Shown here: positions 22,925 to 34,984 of the stretch, one piece after another
How positions within the stretch are numbered: position 1 is the first letter of the stretch
Layout: each line of letters opens with the position of its first letter
Source of the DNA: Trichaptum fuscoviolaceum
Taxonomy: Eukaryota > Basidiomycota > Agaricomycetes > Hymenochaetales > Trichaptaceae
Assembly: GCA_910574455.1 (NCBI GenBank)
Contig: CAJSYZ010000007.1
Span: forward strand, 1,736,001 to 1,800,000
DNA length: 64,000 nucleotides
Reading direction: 5' to 3'
Notes under the pieces: generated by a model
Told to the model about the DNA's origin: nothing
The model's input: only the letters and a program-made list of their open reading frames with translations
Database searches by the model: none
Made by a program: the position numbers and the translations under genes

Positions 22925-25029
22925 CCAATTGCAATCGACGCCCGACCAAAGACGACAGCGCGAAGACGGCTTGGACGATGGCGGATGACTTCGCTTGTTT
23001 TGACTCTTGTCGTGGCTCTCGGCACGCTCTAACTGAAGGTGCAGGCGGTGCGTAGTGAATGGGAGCTCTCAGGCTTTTCATCCAACGCAGGACATACATG
23101 CCAGAGTGCAAGTGGGTGTCGGGGCGGGAAGGGAGATGGTCTGCGAGCTCAGCTTTCGGAGTTCGACTGGAGGTCGGTGAGTAATGCAGAGCGTTTCATG
23201 AATTTACGTCGCCCTTACAGTGCGTCCCAGATCGCACACGTCTGAGAAGCTAGTTGGACACCTTGTCACGCCGGTTAGCATTGCTCTAGGTCTAGTGTGC
23301 GTTTGCTTGTGCGCAGCTGCCTTCAGCGCCGCTCGCTCACGCGTAGATACTACTGTATGTGTACTGTAGGCTCCGCTCGACTACAGCGCGCCAGGAGGCG
23401 AGAAGGCTGCAGTCGCACTCGTTAAGTATCCCTCGAAGATACCGCCAGGTGAGGCGGGCTTTCGAGTTTGACACACGACCCCAGCTTTATCTGTCTTCCC
23501 GTCTACTCCGGAGGCTGCGTATCTCTTTGAGCGCGCGGAAAGGGCGGCGAACGTATCGAAGGAGTCACTAGCCCAGCTGTATGCGAGCCTGCAGCTTGTG
23601 GGAGACATTGCGAGGGACAGGCTGAAGGACGTCGGGGAGCATGTGGCGATGCCTGCTGTTGCGAGGGATATGTTGCGCTTTGTGCAGGCCCATGGGATGG
23701 ATAAGTTGCAGTATTGGGGCTTCTCGTGAGTTGATTGTCTAGGGAATTCATTTTATTCGCGATTGAATTGGGTCTTAGATATGGAACGGCGCTAGGAGCT
23801 ACGTGAGTCTCATTTCGTCTCATCATTGTAACAAAATAGGTTGATGTCTATTTGCTTTTAGGTTCGCAGCGATGTACCGATGCCGGTCTCTTATAGATCT
23901 ATCAAGCCTGCGTTGATGCTGGACCCTCTGTTTGCCCAATCTACGAATCGAGTGTCGCTGAAATCAACGCGCGAGTCAACCACCTGCTCGAGAAGCTGAG
24001 AATCCAGCGCCTCTACTTCTACAACACGACGACAGGCGCATACGGGACTACTCCGCCGCGAAGGCGTCGATCTTCACCGTGCTCTACGACACGCACCACA
24101 CGGGCGCGCGCCTCACACACGCGATCTCGAAGGCGGAGAGAGGGTGTCCGGCAGCCGCTGTATGACGTCTCGCTGCAGTGCAACTCGATGGGAGCCCCGC
24201 TGAACTTGCCTGCTGCGATCCGGTACGAGAGCACGCTGGCGGTTGTGTGTGGTGATGCGGGCCCGGTTGAGGCGATGTTGGAAGAGATAAGGGAGTATTA
24301 TGAGGAGATTGGTTAGAGCTCGGTGTTTGCGAAGGTTTGGTGGATGCGTATGGTCTGCATGTGAGTTTGAGATTCAGCTTATTCTTAAAGTACCTCGTTC
24401 CAGTGACTGGAGGATCACTGCTAAAGAGCGTATGAAAAGTAAAAAAAATTCCACCCAGAAATGAGAAAATTCAACTCAGCGCATCTATCAGCCAAGTTTG
24501 AATCCAACACCAGCTTCCCCTTACTTCTGATCGGAAACACCGCTGGTAAGCCCTGTTTTCCGCCAATGATATACATTAATTGTTCGCAAAGATCCTGTGA
24601 CACCGCATTGGAAGTTAGTTTTCGCCCAGCAATGCGCATTGATGAATTCTAATGGCTTTGCATTGCAGTGCACATAAAATGTCCAAAGGATTCACCAACT
24701 CCGTCGTCCTTACACAAGACTCGCCTGGGCCCTGGCGTAAGCGTCATCGTTCTTTTTCTCATAAAATACCATCTGACGGCGAATTGTATGCACAAATATA
24801 CAGCATTGCTCAGTACCTGCCGTATCATCGTGCACAGTCAAAGCGATCCGCGAGTACTTCCACGATGGCAAGCTCCCGGACAAGGGTACAGTATGTAGTG
24901 TTCCAGAGCTCGATCTTCGGAAGCGGTGCGAACAAGTTCGAGCCTATGGCGGAGCTATCTGCAGAAGATGCTGAAATGCTGAAGACTTCTGAGTTGCTCG
25001 GGCGGATTTATTTCGTGCCTCAGATATAG
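22925..25029 (+). pseudogene. Decayed TAP-like hydrolase (copy 3)
   Basis: A dead direct-repeat neighbour of the intact hydrolase at 25770. The N-terminal exon is recognisable (PKTTARRRLG, LVLTLVVALGTL, SEFDWRS) but has an in-frame TAA at 23030-23032. The PLDYSAPGGEKAAVALVKY exon runs straight into the TTPALFVFPSTPEAAYLFE exon: the exon with the GGPGGSG oxyanion loop and GFDPRG is deleted. DKLQYWGFS and GTALGAT remain, but the block from MFP to NNLRDT is missing (the sequence jumps to DAGL near 23880). A frame break follows in the GAYGT region near 24040, and there is a TAG at 24313-24315. The C-terminal exons (NTSFPLLLIGNTA, DPVTPHWK, AHKMSKGFTNSVVLTQDSPG) are still well preserved to 25029. 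At least five lesions rule out a functional enzyme. Confidence 0.85.
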
Positions 25030-25769
25030 AACGCCGTCTGTGATAGTTTGGTGTGGTATGGATTATGGATGAGCATCTGCTCTTTTCTGCTTGACCTGGC
25101 ATCCCCCCAAGACTACTTCAATCATTCGTGGAAATAAACCAGGTCCCGGACTGTCACCGTCTAGTATCGTTGCTGCGCTTTCCTAACTTGCCGGACTAAT
25201 CTCTGGATGTCTTTAAACCTTCGACCTCACAGCATCAAAGCACGAGCTCAAGGATTCGGAACGTGAATGTCAGCTGAATTCATCGTCAATCACTGCCAGC
25301 ACTTAAGTAGCTTCTGTCGCTCTACGCAACGGTTCTCAGAATTAAAACTCACTGCATTATTTCTGACATGCTATATGTCTCTTTCTTCGTCTCTGTCTTC
25401 ATTATCTTTCTATATATTCGCGAGATTGTATCGATTCCAAATGGATGCTGTGATTAGACTTTGAAGGATTGGCCGAGGTGCCGACTTGAAGCTTGGGATG
25501 ATCAGCGAAGACTTCACTCGACCATCTCCTTCGATGGCAGTGGGAACAAACATTGCACCGTCTAACGGCACCAGCTATCTATTGCTCTTCCACACCCACG
25601 ATAACAAGCCCTGTATATGTGACCATGTGCTCCATCACCATATATTATCCTCATTCCTTGAGCTGCTACGAGAACCTCAGCGGCCTCAACCCCCAAGGCC
25701 ACGAGACACAGAAGCCGACTCTGGCAGCAAAGCTCGTATCCGCAGCATAGTAACATTCTGTGGCTCAGG
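25030..25769. other. Spacer between hydrolase copies
   Basis: No separate gene recognised. A motif GACTTGAAGCTTGG occurs at about 25485, upstream of the intact hydrolase. Short open frames at 25486-25773 have no family signature and may be 5' leader. Confidence 0.45.
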
Positions 25770-28326
25770 ATGAAAGGACATAAAGAGGTTCACTGGGCAG
25801 AGCAACCGACAATCATTGGCGTTCCACCAGAGAAGACAACTCGAAGATGTATTGGGCGGGCGCAGTTCTCTCTTCTTTCCTTGGCTGTTGTGTTGGCTTT
25901 GGGTGCTCTATGGAAAAGCTCAGGTGTCGCTCGTGTACTCAATAAGGATTTAGGAATTCTAAGTGGGTGCCGTGGCCGAAAGGAAAACATCAGCTATGCT
26001 GACCCGCAAGCTGAGTTCGACTGGGGCTCGGTGAGTGATACAAACCTATTATGACCGGGTTATACCTTACACTGTAACAATCGAAGATCACGCCTTCTGA
26101 AAAGCTTGCATGGACACCTTGTCACAATGGATTCCAATGCACAAGGTTGAGTGTGAGTATTCATGTTCGATTGCCACTGTTCCTGACTTAAGCCTCCCGT
26201 AGGTGCCGCTCGACTACAGTGCGCCAGAGGGTGAGAAGGCCGCAGTGGCCATCATCAAGTATCCCTCAAAGATATCTCCGAGTGAGGCCGGATATCGAGG
26301 TCCGATTCTCTTCAACCCGGGTATGTTCTGTTCCCAACGGATGGTTGTCTTGCTCTGACTTCTTTGACTTAAAGGTGGACCAGGAGGCTCGGGTGTGCAA
26401 ATGGTACTTGGACGGGCTGAGGCTTTCAGGGCCATCCTCGGAGACGACTACGACTTGATTGGCTTCGACCCTCGAGGTCAGTATTTCCGGCATCAATCTC
26501 ACTAAAATATTTATCTAACGAATCATTTTTGACGAAGGTGTTGGCTACACAACCCCTGGCTTGTTCGTCTTCCCGTCTAAGCCGGAAGGTGCTTACTTCT
26601 TCGGACGCGCCGAGAGGGCTGCAAACGAGTCGAAAGAGTCCATAGGGAAGCTGTATGCGAACCTTCAGCTTCTTGGAGATATCGCAAAGGACAGGGTGAA
26701 AGACGTCGCTGAGCATGTGTCGACACCTGTCGTTGCGAGGGATATGCTGAGCATTGTGAAGGCCCATGGTATGGATAAGTTACAGTATTGGGGCTTCTCG
26801 TGCGTGATTCCTAGAATATGTATCTACTTTGCATTGACCTGCTTCTAAGGTACGGGACTGTGCTAGGAGCGACGTGAGTGTCATCGAATTGGATATGTGT
26901 ATGAATAGGCTGATGTCCGCTTGCTTTTAGATTCGCGGCAATGTTCCCGGTAAGGTCCTTTGAATGTTTAGACAATCATGTTCTGATGTTCCGCGTAACA
27001 GGATAATGTTGGACGTTTGATAATTGATGGTGTGGTTGACTCAGAAAACTATTATGATGGTCATTCCGTGATTTTTATCTATGATAACAATGTTTGCCTG
27101 ATTGGTTGAATTTTCATCCAGGCCTTTGGTCGAATAACTTAAGAGACACCGATGCTGGTCTCTTCCAGATATACCAAGCCTGTGTCGATGCAGGACCGTC
27201 TGTTTGCCCGATCTACGAGACAAGTGTCGATGAAGTTAATGCGCGAGTGAACAATCTGCTCGAGAAATTGAAGGTCCACCCTATCAGCTTCTACAACTCA
27301 AGCACAGGCGCGTACGGAACACTTGACTACTCCGCCGCGAAGGGCTCGATCTTCACCGTGCTCTACAACGCGCACAAAGCGGGCGCACGTTTGACACATG
27401 CAATTGCAGACGCAGAGAAGGGCGTCGGACAGCCACTGTACGACCTTTCGTCAAGAGTAGTGTCGAGTGAGGCGTTGCAGTGCGATTGTCCGGCCTCCCC
27501 ACTACCACTACCGTTCTCAAATAGTGCCGAAAACACGCTGGCTATCGCGTGCGGCGATGCAGGCCCGACCGAGGCGACTCTGGAGGAGACGAGGGAGTTT
27601 TACGAAGAGATGGGTAAGAGCTCGACGTTTGCAGAAATGTGGTGGATACGTCTGGGCTGCGTGTAAGCCTGATATCCTTTGTCAATGACCTTCATTTTAA
27701 CTGGATTGCTTCAGGGGCTGGAAAATTGCTGCCAGAGAGCAATTGACAGGTCAGAATAACTTGAGTATTCTTTAAAAAAAAAAAGAAAAACTCACCTACA
27801 TTTTCAGCCAAGTTTGAGGCGAATACCAGCTTCCCCCTACTCCTAATCGGAAATACCGCTGGTAAGTCCCCTTTTACCCAAAAGATATGTGTGAATACTC
27901 ATTGTTCTCAAAGATCCTGTGACGCCGCTTTGGAAGTGGGTATTCATCGATCAATGTGCAGCTATCGGTCCCTGACATTGTCGCAGTGCACACAAAATGT
28001 CCAAAGGGTTCAATAACTCTGTCGTCCTTACTCAAGACTCACCTGGCGTAAGCATCGTCAGATTCTGACTTCAAAACTCCGGCAGACTACTAAGCAAAGA
28101 CTTACAGCATTGCTCATTATCCGCCGTATCGTCGTGTACGGCAAAAGCGATCCGGGAGTACTTCCGCGAAGGCAAACTTCCAGAGAAAGGCACAGTCTGC
28201 AACGTACAGAGCTCCATCTTCGGCGATATTGCGACTAAGTCCACAACAGACCTATCTCTAGAGGATACTGAATTGCTGAGGGCTTCAGAGATGCTCTGGG
28301 AGGATTATTTCGTGCCGATGTTGTAA
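25770..28326 (+). CDS. Alpha/beta hydrolase, TAP-like peptidase family (copy 4)
   Basis: The best-preserved member of the local family, probably a membrane-anchored or secreted serine peptidase or esterase. Fourteen exons keep one frame: 25770-26030, 26087-26152, 26203-26320, 26375-26476, 26538-26799, 26850-26873, 26931-26949, 27002-27059, 27122-27662, 27715-27749, 27808-27861, 27914-27935, 27987-28047 and 28108-28326. The product has an N-terminal anchor (LLSLAVVLALGALW), EFDWGS, CTRLSVPLDYSAPEG, the oxyanion loop GGPGGSGV, LIGFDPRG, the nucleophile GFSYGTVLG, a cap with paired cysteines (CPIYE, CDCP, IACGD), the catalytic acid in DPVTPLW, and the histidine after SPG (HCSLSAVSSC). The ATG at 25770 precedes the anchor and aligns with the other copies. 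Directly downstream of dead copy 3 in the same orientation. The substrate is not predictable. Confidence 0.85.
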
Positions 28327-28875
28327 AACACAATCTCTCGTAAGAATATGGGGATAATGCTGGATGAATGAAAGGAACAGATGCGATTTGATATTTATTG
28401 CCTCAGGTCATGAGGATAGTAGGTTGTCTGTGGCATTTCTATGCTATTCTTCTCGAGGGAACTTTTTCTCTTTCATAGCTTTCTAGCGTCTTCAATGTTA
28501 ACCGGAAATTGCTGGATCAAAGTGAAGGCGAAGAATACTAACATCAGGTTCATTCCGTAAACTTGAAGCTATAAGCCAGTGATCATATCATGATGAGTAT
28601 TGGAAGTGGATTGAGTGTAGGCCGTCACGAGCATGCCTTCAAAACCTGAAGACAGAGCCGCCACTAGCGCACTGTGCCGGCAATTTCCGAACTTCAACTT
28701 AACTTGAAGTTGAAGTTACTTCAAGCACTGGTTCAAGTTCTCGGTTTAGGACTACTACATATGTAGTATTGTAGCACGCACGCAGGCCTTGAGGCTGCTA
28801 CTATCGTCATCGACTCGTAGCGTACGTCCCTACTCTCTTGTTAGCGAAAGCTAGTGAAGCTTGATCCTACATATC
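28327..28875. promoter_or_regulatory. Spacer with a dense AACTTGAAG palindrome
   Basis: Region between hydrolase copy 4 and the kinase gene. At 28690-28726 it contains a compact run of the recurring motif in both orientations (AACTTCAACTTAACTTGAAG, then TTGAAGTTACTTCAAG), about 150 bp upstream of the kinase start. A second AACTTGAAG lies at about 28560. No gene seen. Confidence 0.4.
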
Positions 28876-30168
28876 ATGAACCAGGGAACATCAATTATAT
28901 GGGACGAGGAATGTGACGAAAATACTGCCCTCTCCCTCAGCCCCCAGTACCAGACACACCAGGTACAATGGGGTGGACGCACTATCGTTGCGCATAACAT
29001 CTCAGAAGACCTTGATGTCAAGTTTCCGGATGACGACGACTCGCTGAGCGAGCTGTCAACTGACGGCGCATCAGATGTAGACCTTTCGGTCTTTAGATAT
29101 AAAAGTGGAAGCTTTGGGCACTGCCGGAAGGGAAGTCTCTCTGTCGGGCTGCCCGAAAGACTTCCCGTCGTCGTTAAATTCGCTCGCTTTGGGATACATA
29201 TCGATATATATCAAAGGAAAAAGGTAAAAACCTACGGAATTGTTCATACCCTTGAATAAAGTTGACTTTCATTCACTAGACCTTTCGTCCCGATGTATCG
29301 CACTGGCTTTCATTGACACACGAAAACATCCTTCCGTTCCTTGGTCTTGCCGAATATTCAATCGAGGAGCCTCTCTGTTTCGTCTCTCCCTACATAAAAA
29401 ATGGGAGCGCTAGGCATTTTGTAGGTGAAAATCCTTCTGCTCCTCGTCTTCCTCTTGTAAGTTTGTTCGTGTGTATATACTCTCGTTCTCACCAGAGCTA
29501 TTTATATCTCTTATTTAAGATACAAGGAATTGCGAGCGGCCTAGCGTATCTTCACTCTCAAGATGTCATCCACGGCGATTTGAAAGGGGTTTGTATTCAC
29601 TCGTTAACATAAGTGACGAATCTGGTTGACCTTTATTTCTCAGGAAAACGTCCTTGTTTCAGACACAGGGAGTGCTCTTCTTTGCGACTTCGGCATCGCC
29701 TTGTTAGCCTCGCAGACCGAAGGCGATATGCATGGCAAGTCAACACACATATTACGAAAGCATTCCAAATACTGGATGGCGAAGGAGCTCTTCGAAACAG
29801 AGGAGCCGGCTACTCTCGTCTCTAAGCCTGCCGACATGTGGGCATTTGCCATAACGGCAGTCGAGGTGAGCCATGGACCATCCGTACTTTAGTCTAGACT
29901 AGTTTAAACGATGTTGATCTAATGATTTAAGATTTTGACGGACAGCGTTCCATTCACTGGGTTAACCTTCATCAAACTATACGGCGAACTCAGCAAAGGA
30001 AGACGCCCTTCGAGACCTTCCAATCCAGAATGTTCGGATTTGTTGTGGAAGTTGATCCGTAACTGTTGGTTAGACCGTCCAGAAAAGAGATTGACTGCCG
30101 GCGAGGTACAAAAGCGAATAGTTTTACCCAAAATTCACCACCAACGTCGGGTAAGCCAGTACTTGTAA
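28876..30168 (+). CDS. Protein kinase, tyrosine-kinase-like group
   Basis: A Ser/Thr or dual-specificity kinase of the TKL-like group that is expanded in mushrooms. Exons are 28876-29223, 29280-29456, 29520-29588, 29644-29865 and 29932-30168. Visible motifs: the VAIK-type lysine in VVVKFAR; HENILPFLG; hinge FVSPYIKNGS; the catalytic loop HGDLKGENVLV (HGD in place of HRD, split by an intron); CDFGIA as DFG; WMAKELF where an APE is expected; SKPADMWAFAIT; and the C-lobe SDLLWKLIRNCWLDRPEKR. The Gly-rich loop is weak (KSGSFGHCRKG). The N-terminal 75 residues are acidic without a domain. The ATG at 28876 is the first in frame. A GTAAGC near 30150 could be another donor, so the last residues are uncertain. 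The degenerate APE leaves activity open. Confidence 0.75.
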
Positions 30169-32321
30169 TCATTCGCTTCACTAAGGTCTCATATATTGCA
30201 AAGAGCATCTTCAGATATCTACATAGGCTCGTTCTGTATATCGCCAGCATTTGGGTGGATTACTGACAAACAGTAATGACTGCTCAGGCTGTTGGTCTCG
30301 GTATTCCTCATCCATATTCAATCGGTGATAGGGTTTTCTTCGTTCTGCGCTTACCTATGATATACTTCATGGTGGCGACGCATATGTTACAGTCCCAGTT
30401 TTCTATCGTTACTGAATAACAGGTCTTTTTGTCGTGCTCTGCAAGGCCCGACTGCTCATATTGGCCTCGGACGTACCCCTTCCCATGCGCAATTCCAAGG
30501 CTTGACATCAAGGGGTATTGTAAATCTACCTGATGCTCTCCCATGCAACGTTGATGCAACAAATGGATGGAATTCTGACTTTGGAACTCTAATATATTAT
30601 ACCCTTTACTAGAAACTCGGTTGCCCATATTCGGCAGGCTTGCTTGTGAGTTCAAGACTGTAAGTTACATCGCGGCGACTTATTGCTATCAACAAGTTGG
30701 AATTCTGTGAGTTTTGCCACTGGAAGTTCCAGCGAATTGAATAACGGATGGGTCGATCGCCTTTCCGTTCGTCAATGGCATTGTCGCAGTGGTATTGCGG
30801 GTCATCGGATGACGCCGAGTCGAATCCTGACCGCCTGAGGCCAATATAGAATTGATGGCTATCGTCACTCACGCATGTCCGCTTGAGCTTGATATAGCGA
30901 TCAAATCATGTTAAATGTGATTCAATGCAAAGACATATGGGTTCTTTGCTATGATGGTGGTTAAAGTACAAGTATAAACTTGTTCAAGTTATAATATGTA
31001 GTAATAAGTACTATTAGGCGAGCTGACGCAAATAGCGCCAAATAGTATGCCAGTTGTGTCCCAGCCATCCGAAACCTCTCGTTGCTTGTATCGCACAGCT
31101 TCTTGTCGCCTTCTCTGAAAACTCATTCATTCTCTTGGTTCTGTGCAGTTGGGCACCTTCCATTGAATGCCTGAGCTTCGTATCCTGCATTATTGACGCT
31201 CCGAGGGCTTATATATCAGACGTTCATGGCTGGGATCGTGGTTAAGTCTGGACGACAGAAAGTATGCTATCTAAAGGCGAAGGAAGCTGTAACAACTTGG
31301 AGGGTCGCGTTGAATGAGATTATTTGTGCTGGCACTCTACTTCGATGGATGGTGGATGGCTTCAACCGGACCTTGGTGCGTGTTCGGCCTTCTCTCAAGT
31401 CTGACCATATTTCGCTTATCGTTGTCGGCAACTAGGAATCGAACTTGGGCACGGGGAAACTTACTCTTCCTACTTCAAGGGTTAGTGGCCATGTTACTTG
31501 TAGGGTGATCCGGTTGCGGCATGACTTCTATGAGAACTCTTCTGCCCACACAACCTGCGATGTGAGCCTGAGTAGGCGGAATTTTTTTCGCATTCCAGAG
31601 CTCCCCTATGCAGTTATGGCTTTTCATTGTGGTAGCTATCAGCAGTTAACATGGCGGATCTCGATCCTGATATTTCAATGGCCGGCCCTCGAATCCCAAT
31701 TCTTCTTCGAACAGAACGTCTGACCTGACTACATACTACCTATTTATTCTGCGCTTTCGCAATCCCATATGCTTAGCTGATCAAGTTGACACCTGCTACT
31801 AGTGAGCAAGTTCTTAGGATAACAAGATTCGTAGTGCCACTCCGAGTCTACAGTGTCCTAATCAACCTCAGGCTCAAACTCGAACTGGCATTTGAACTTA
31901 AGTCCAGTCGCTCCGAGTCACTGGCAGGACTTCGACTTCTTGTTAACGACTTCTTGTTAAGAGAATAATAATATCAGGCATCGGTGATACTGAATTGTAC
32001 TAGGACACCATGAAGAATATTAATGACGACATTACTACTCGTAAAGTTTGATGCGAGGTATATTTAAGTTGCTTTTTCGTTCTCATCAGGAATAATTGAC
32101 AGATGTTCGAGATATAGATTATATAGTGTGCTTCGCGTTCTCATGACCCAGCTGCCATCGCGGAAATAATATGGACTTGACTCGGCCAGAGCGAGCGTGG
32201 CGACATCACTCCAGAGCTCTCAAGAAGAGACATCTTCAAGGGTTGCGGAGAGCCAGGTTGTCAAACACGTTTGGCTTCATTGTTGCTCTCTCTTACACCA
32301 TCTCATTAGATAGGTAGCGAA
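30169..32321. other. 2.1-kb gap, no clear gene
   Basis: No family was recognised. Plus-strand open frames between 31054 and 31740 include hydrophobic stretches (for example FILLVLCSWAPS and NLLFLLQGLVAMLLVG), which could be remains of a fungal multi-pass membrane gene, but frames break often and no start or splice chain could be supported. The minus-strand frames at 30308-30872 carry no motif. Confidence 0.4.
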
Positions 32322-34984
32322 ATGAAGCGGAATAGTGCCGGCGACGATCTTGGTGTTATTCAAAGCATCAAACGGATGCACGATACCAATGGACAATCTT
32401 ACAGTAATGGCAACACAAGTCCCATCACAGAAGAGAGTCGTCGTCTACAGGGAACTCATCGTTTCGCTGCTGTCGCTTCGTTCAGCCTCATTGGCTTCCT
32501 GTGCTGTATTTCTTTTTGTTCAGAACTCAAACTTAATCGGCCAAACTTCCATGCATTTCATGACTACAGCGAGAACAAATCCGCTACCTCCCATGATACG
32601 GTCCCGCCGTTGCATCTCGGAAATGATTTCAATTGGACCAACGTGAGTACACATAAAGCAAGTTAAGTCATACACAAACTTAAGCTTACACGATATTCCA
32701 CGAAAAGCATCTCCCGACGAAACAGCCTAACTGGACAGACTGCTACGAGTATCTTGATATGCGATATCAGTGCACTAGACTCAGCGTAGGTTACATGTCA
32801 TAGTTGTGATAGCAATCTTCAACTGAAACGCTCGAACACTTCAGGTTCCCTTAGACTATACTGAGCCCGATAGGGAGCACGCGGCGGTTGCTCTGATCAG
32901 ACTTCAGTCGACGTATCCTCCCGGGCATGAGAAATATAAAGGACCAATTCTGTTCAATCCAGGTTTGTAATGCTCACTTTCCCAAACCAATTGACTCATA
33001 CATCTATAGGGGGTCCTGGAGGTTCGGGTGTGTCAATGGTATTACGCGCATCACCAAGCTTCCGCAAGTTAATAGGTGACGAGTTCGATTTCATCGGTTT
33101 TGATCCTCGCGGTATGACTCTTTCGATACTCCGTCGTCCACTTTTGATATTCATTTACTTAGGCGTTCTTTTCACAACCCCCGGATTTGATGTATTCGAG
33201 AGCACTATCGAAGCCGCCAAATTCTATCTTGAAATGCCTTCTAGTCTTAACGCATCGTCGACTGCGTTCAGTGAGGCATACGTGAGAAGCAGACTTTTGG
33301 GAGAGCTGGCGGAAATGAGGGCAAAGAAGTACGCTTCCCATGTATCGACAGCTACAGTTGCAACTGATATGTTGAGTATAATCAACGCAATTGGCTGTGA
33401 CAAGTTGCAGTTCTGGGGTTTCTCGTATGTATCCTCAGACATGTGCGCGTAGTTAGCTACTTATGCTTTCTTCTCAAAGCTATGGGTCAGTACTGGGAGC
33501 TACGTAAGTCGAGTGCCTTCTCAACCTCAGAGCTATTGCGATGACTTCTTTAAAGCTTTGCTGCCATGTTCCCGGTAGGAATTTAATTATTGATCCACAT
33601 CTCTCATACTCATACATTGGAATTAGGACAAAGTCGGACGAATGGTTATTGATGGCATTGTCGATTCGGAGGACTATCACGCGGGTAAGAGTCATGAGCA
33701 TCAGACGAAATGAGGTTCTCATTCCGTATCTCCAAGGTCTTTGGTCCAACAATCTACGTGATGCGGATGCAGCATTATTCGATATCTATGAATCCTGTGT
33801 CCGTGCTGGACCACAGAAATGCCTCATCTACGAAGAAAAGGCGGACCTTGTTGCTAAACGTGTTGACAAACTTCTGGCGAAGATCAAAGCAAAGCCCCTT
33901 TCATATATGTCGATTGGACGTGAGGGTCCATTTGGCCATTCATATGGCCTATTTGACTATTCTGTGCTGAAAGGATTAATTTTCGACGCCCTGTATAATA
34001 CGCACGGTAATGGGTGGTCACTCGCGCTACTTTTGGCCAAAATCGAAAGTGACCATCTACTGGTCTTTCGTCGCCCGTTGGATTATATGTTCACATGTGA
34101 ATGTTCGGAACCAGGCAAGAAAATCCGACCATGGAGTGGTAATACGCCTACGCTTGCCATAGCGTGTGGCGACGGCCCGCTCGTCGACGAGACGCTAGAA
34201 GAGGCTCGCGCATTTTTCGAGGAGTTGGCCCAAAACACATCGTTTTCAGATGTCTGGCCATTCCGCCTTTATTGCTCGTGAGTCATTAATACTTTTGTAG
34301 CATGACGTTTAGTTAATCTGATTGTACAGCGGGTCCGGGACAATACGTGCCAAGAATCGTTTCAACGGTGAATATAGTCTTGTCTATATAGTACAGGATA
34401 CTAACTTTGTTGCATAGGATCTTTCGAGCAAAACACGAGCTATCCATTGCTAATCATTGGTAATACCGCAGGTGAGGAATAGGTGTAATGAGTGATTTGC
34501 TTTATGTATCTGAGTATACATATTATACCGTGGCAGATCCTGTTACACCTCTCTGGAAGTGTGTCCACCGATCTCTTGCTTTTCCCCTCTTCTGAATGTC
34601 TGCTTTAGCGCGCATAAAATGTCCAAGGGATTTAACAACTCAGTTGTTCTAACTCAAAACTCATCTGGAGTCGGTCATTCTCAACTCAATCCGCATTTTA
34701 CTTACTAAAAGCATTTGTCATAGCATTGTTCCATCTCTGCAGCTTCGATATGCACATCAAAGGTCGTCCGAAGCTACTTCCTGAATGGGACCTTGCCAGA
34801 GAAAGGGACCGTTTGTCAGACAGAAAGTTCGATCTTCGGAAGCGCACTGGACCTTCAAGTAGAATCCTTCGATGCCGAAGACTGGGTGCTCTTGCAAGCA
34901 GCTGAGGAACTACGTCGGATGCGGATTGTTCCTCGCTTGCTCGATGTCTCCCCGGTTGATCTTGTTGATTTGGGTGGCCAGTAA
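32322..34984 (+). CDS. Alpha/beta hydrolase, TAP-like peptidase family (copy 5)
   Basis: An intact, more diverged member of the local hydrolase family. It keeps the same 14-exon plan as the copy at 25770: 32322-32642, 32708-32785, 32845-32962, 33010-33111, 33163-33424, 33480-33503, 33556-33574, 33627-33684, 33737-34277, 34330-34367, 34418-34471, 34537-34558, 34609-34669 and 34724-34984. From ATG 32322 the product has a membrane anchor (FSLIGFLCCISFC), DFNWTN, CYEYLDMRYQCTRLSVPLDY, the oxyanion loop GGPGGSGV, FIGFDPRG, the nucleophile GFSYGSVLG, cap cysteines (CLIYEE, CECSE, IACGD), the acid in DPVTPLW, and the histidine in HCSISAASICTS. The C-terminus is about 15 residues longer than in copy 4. 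All triad positions are present, so it is probably active; the substrate is unknown. Confidence 0.85.
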
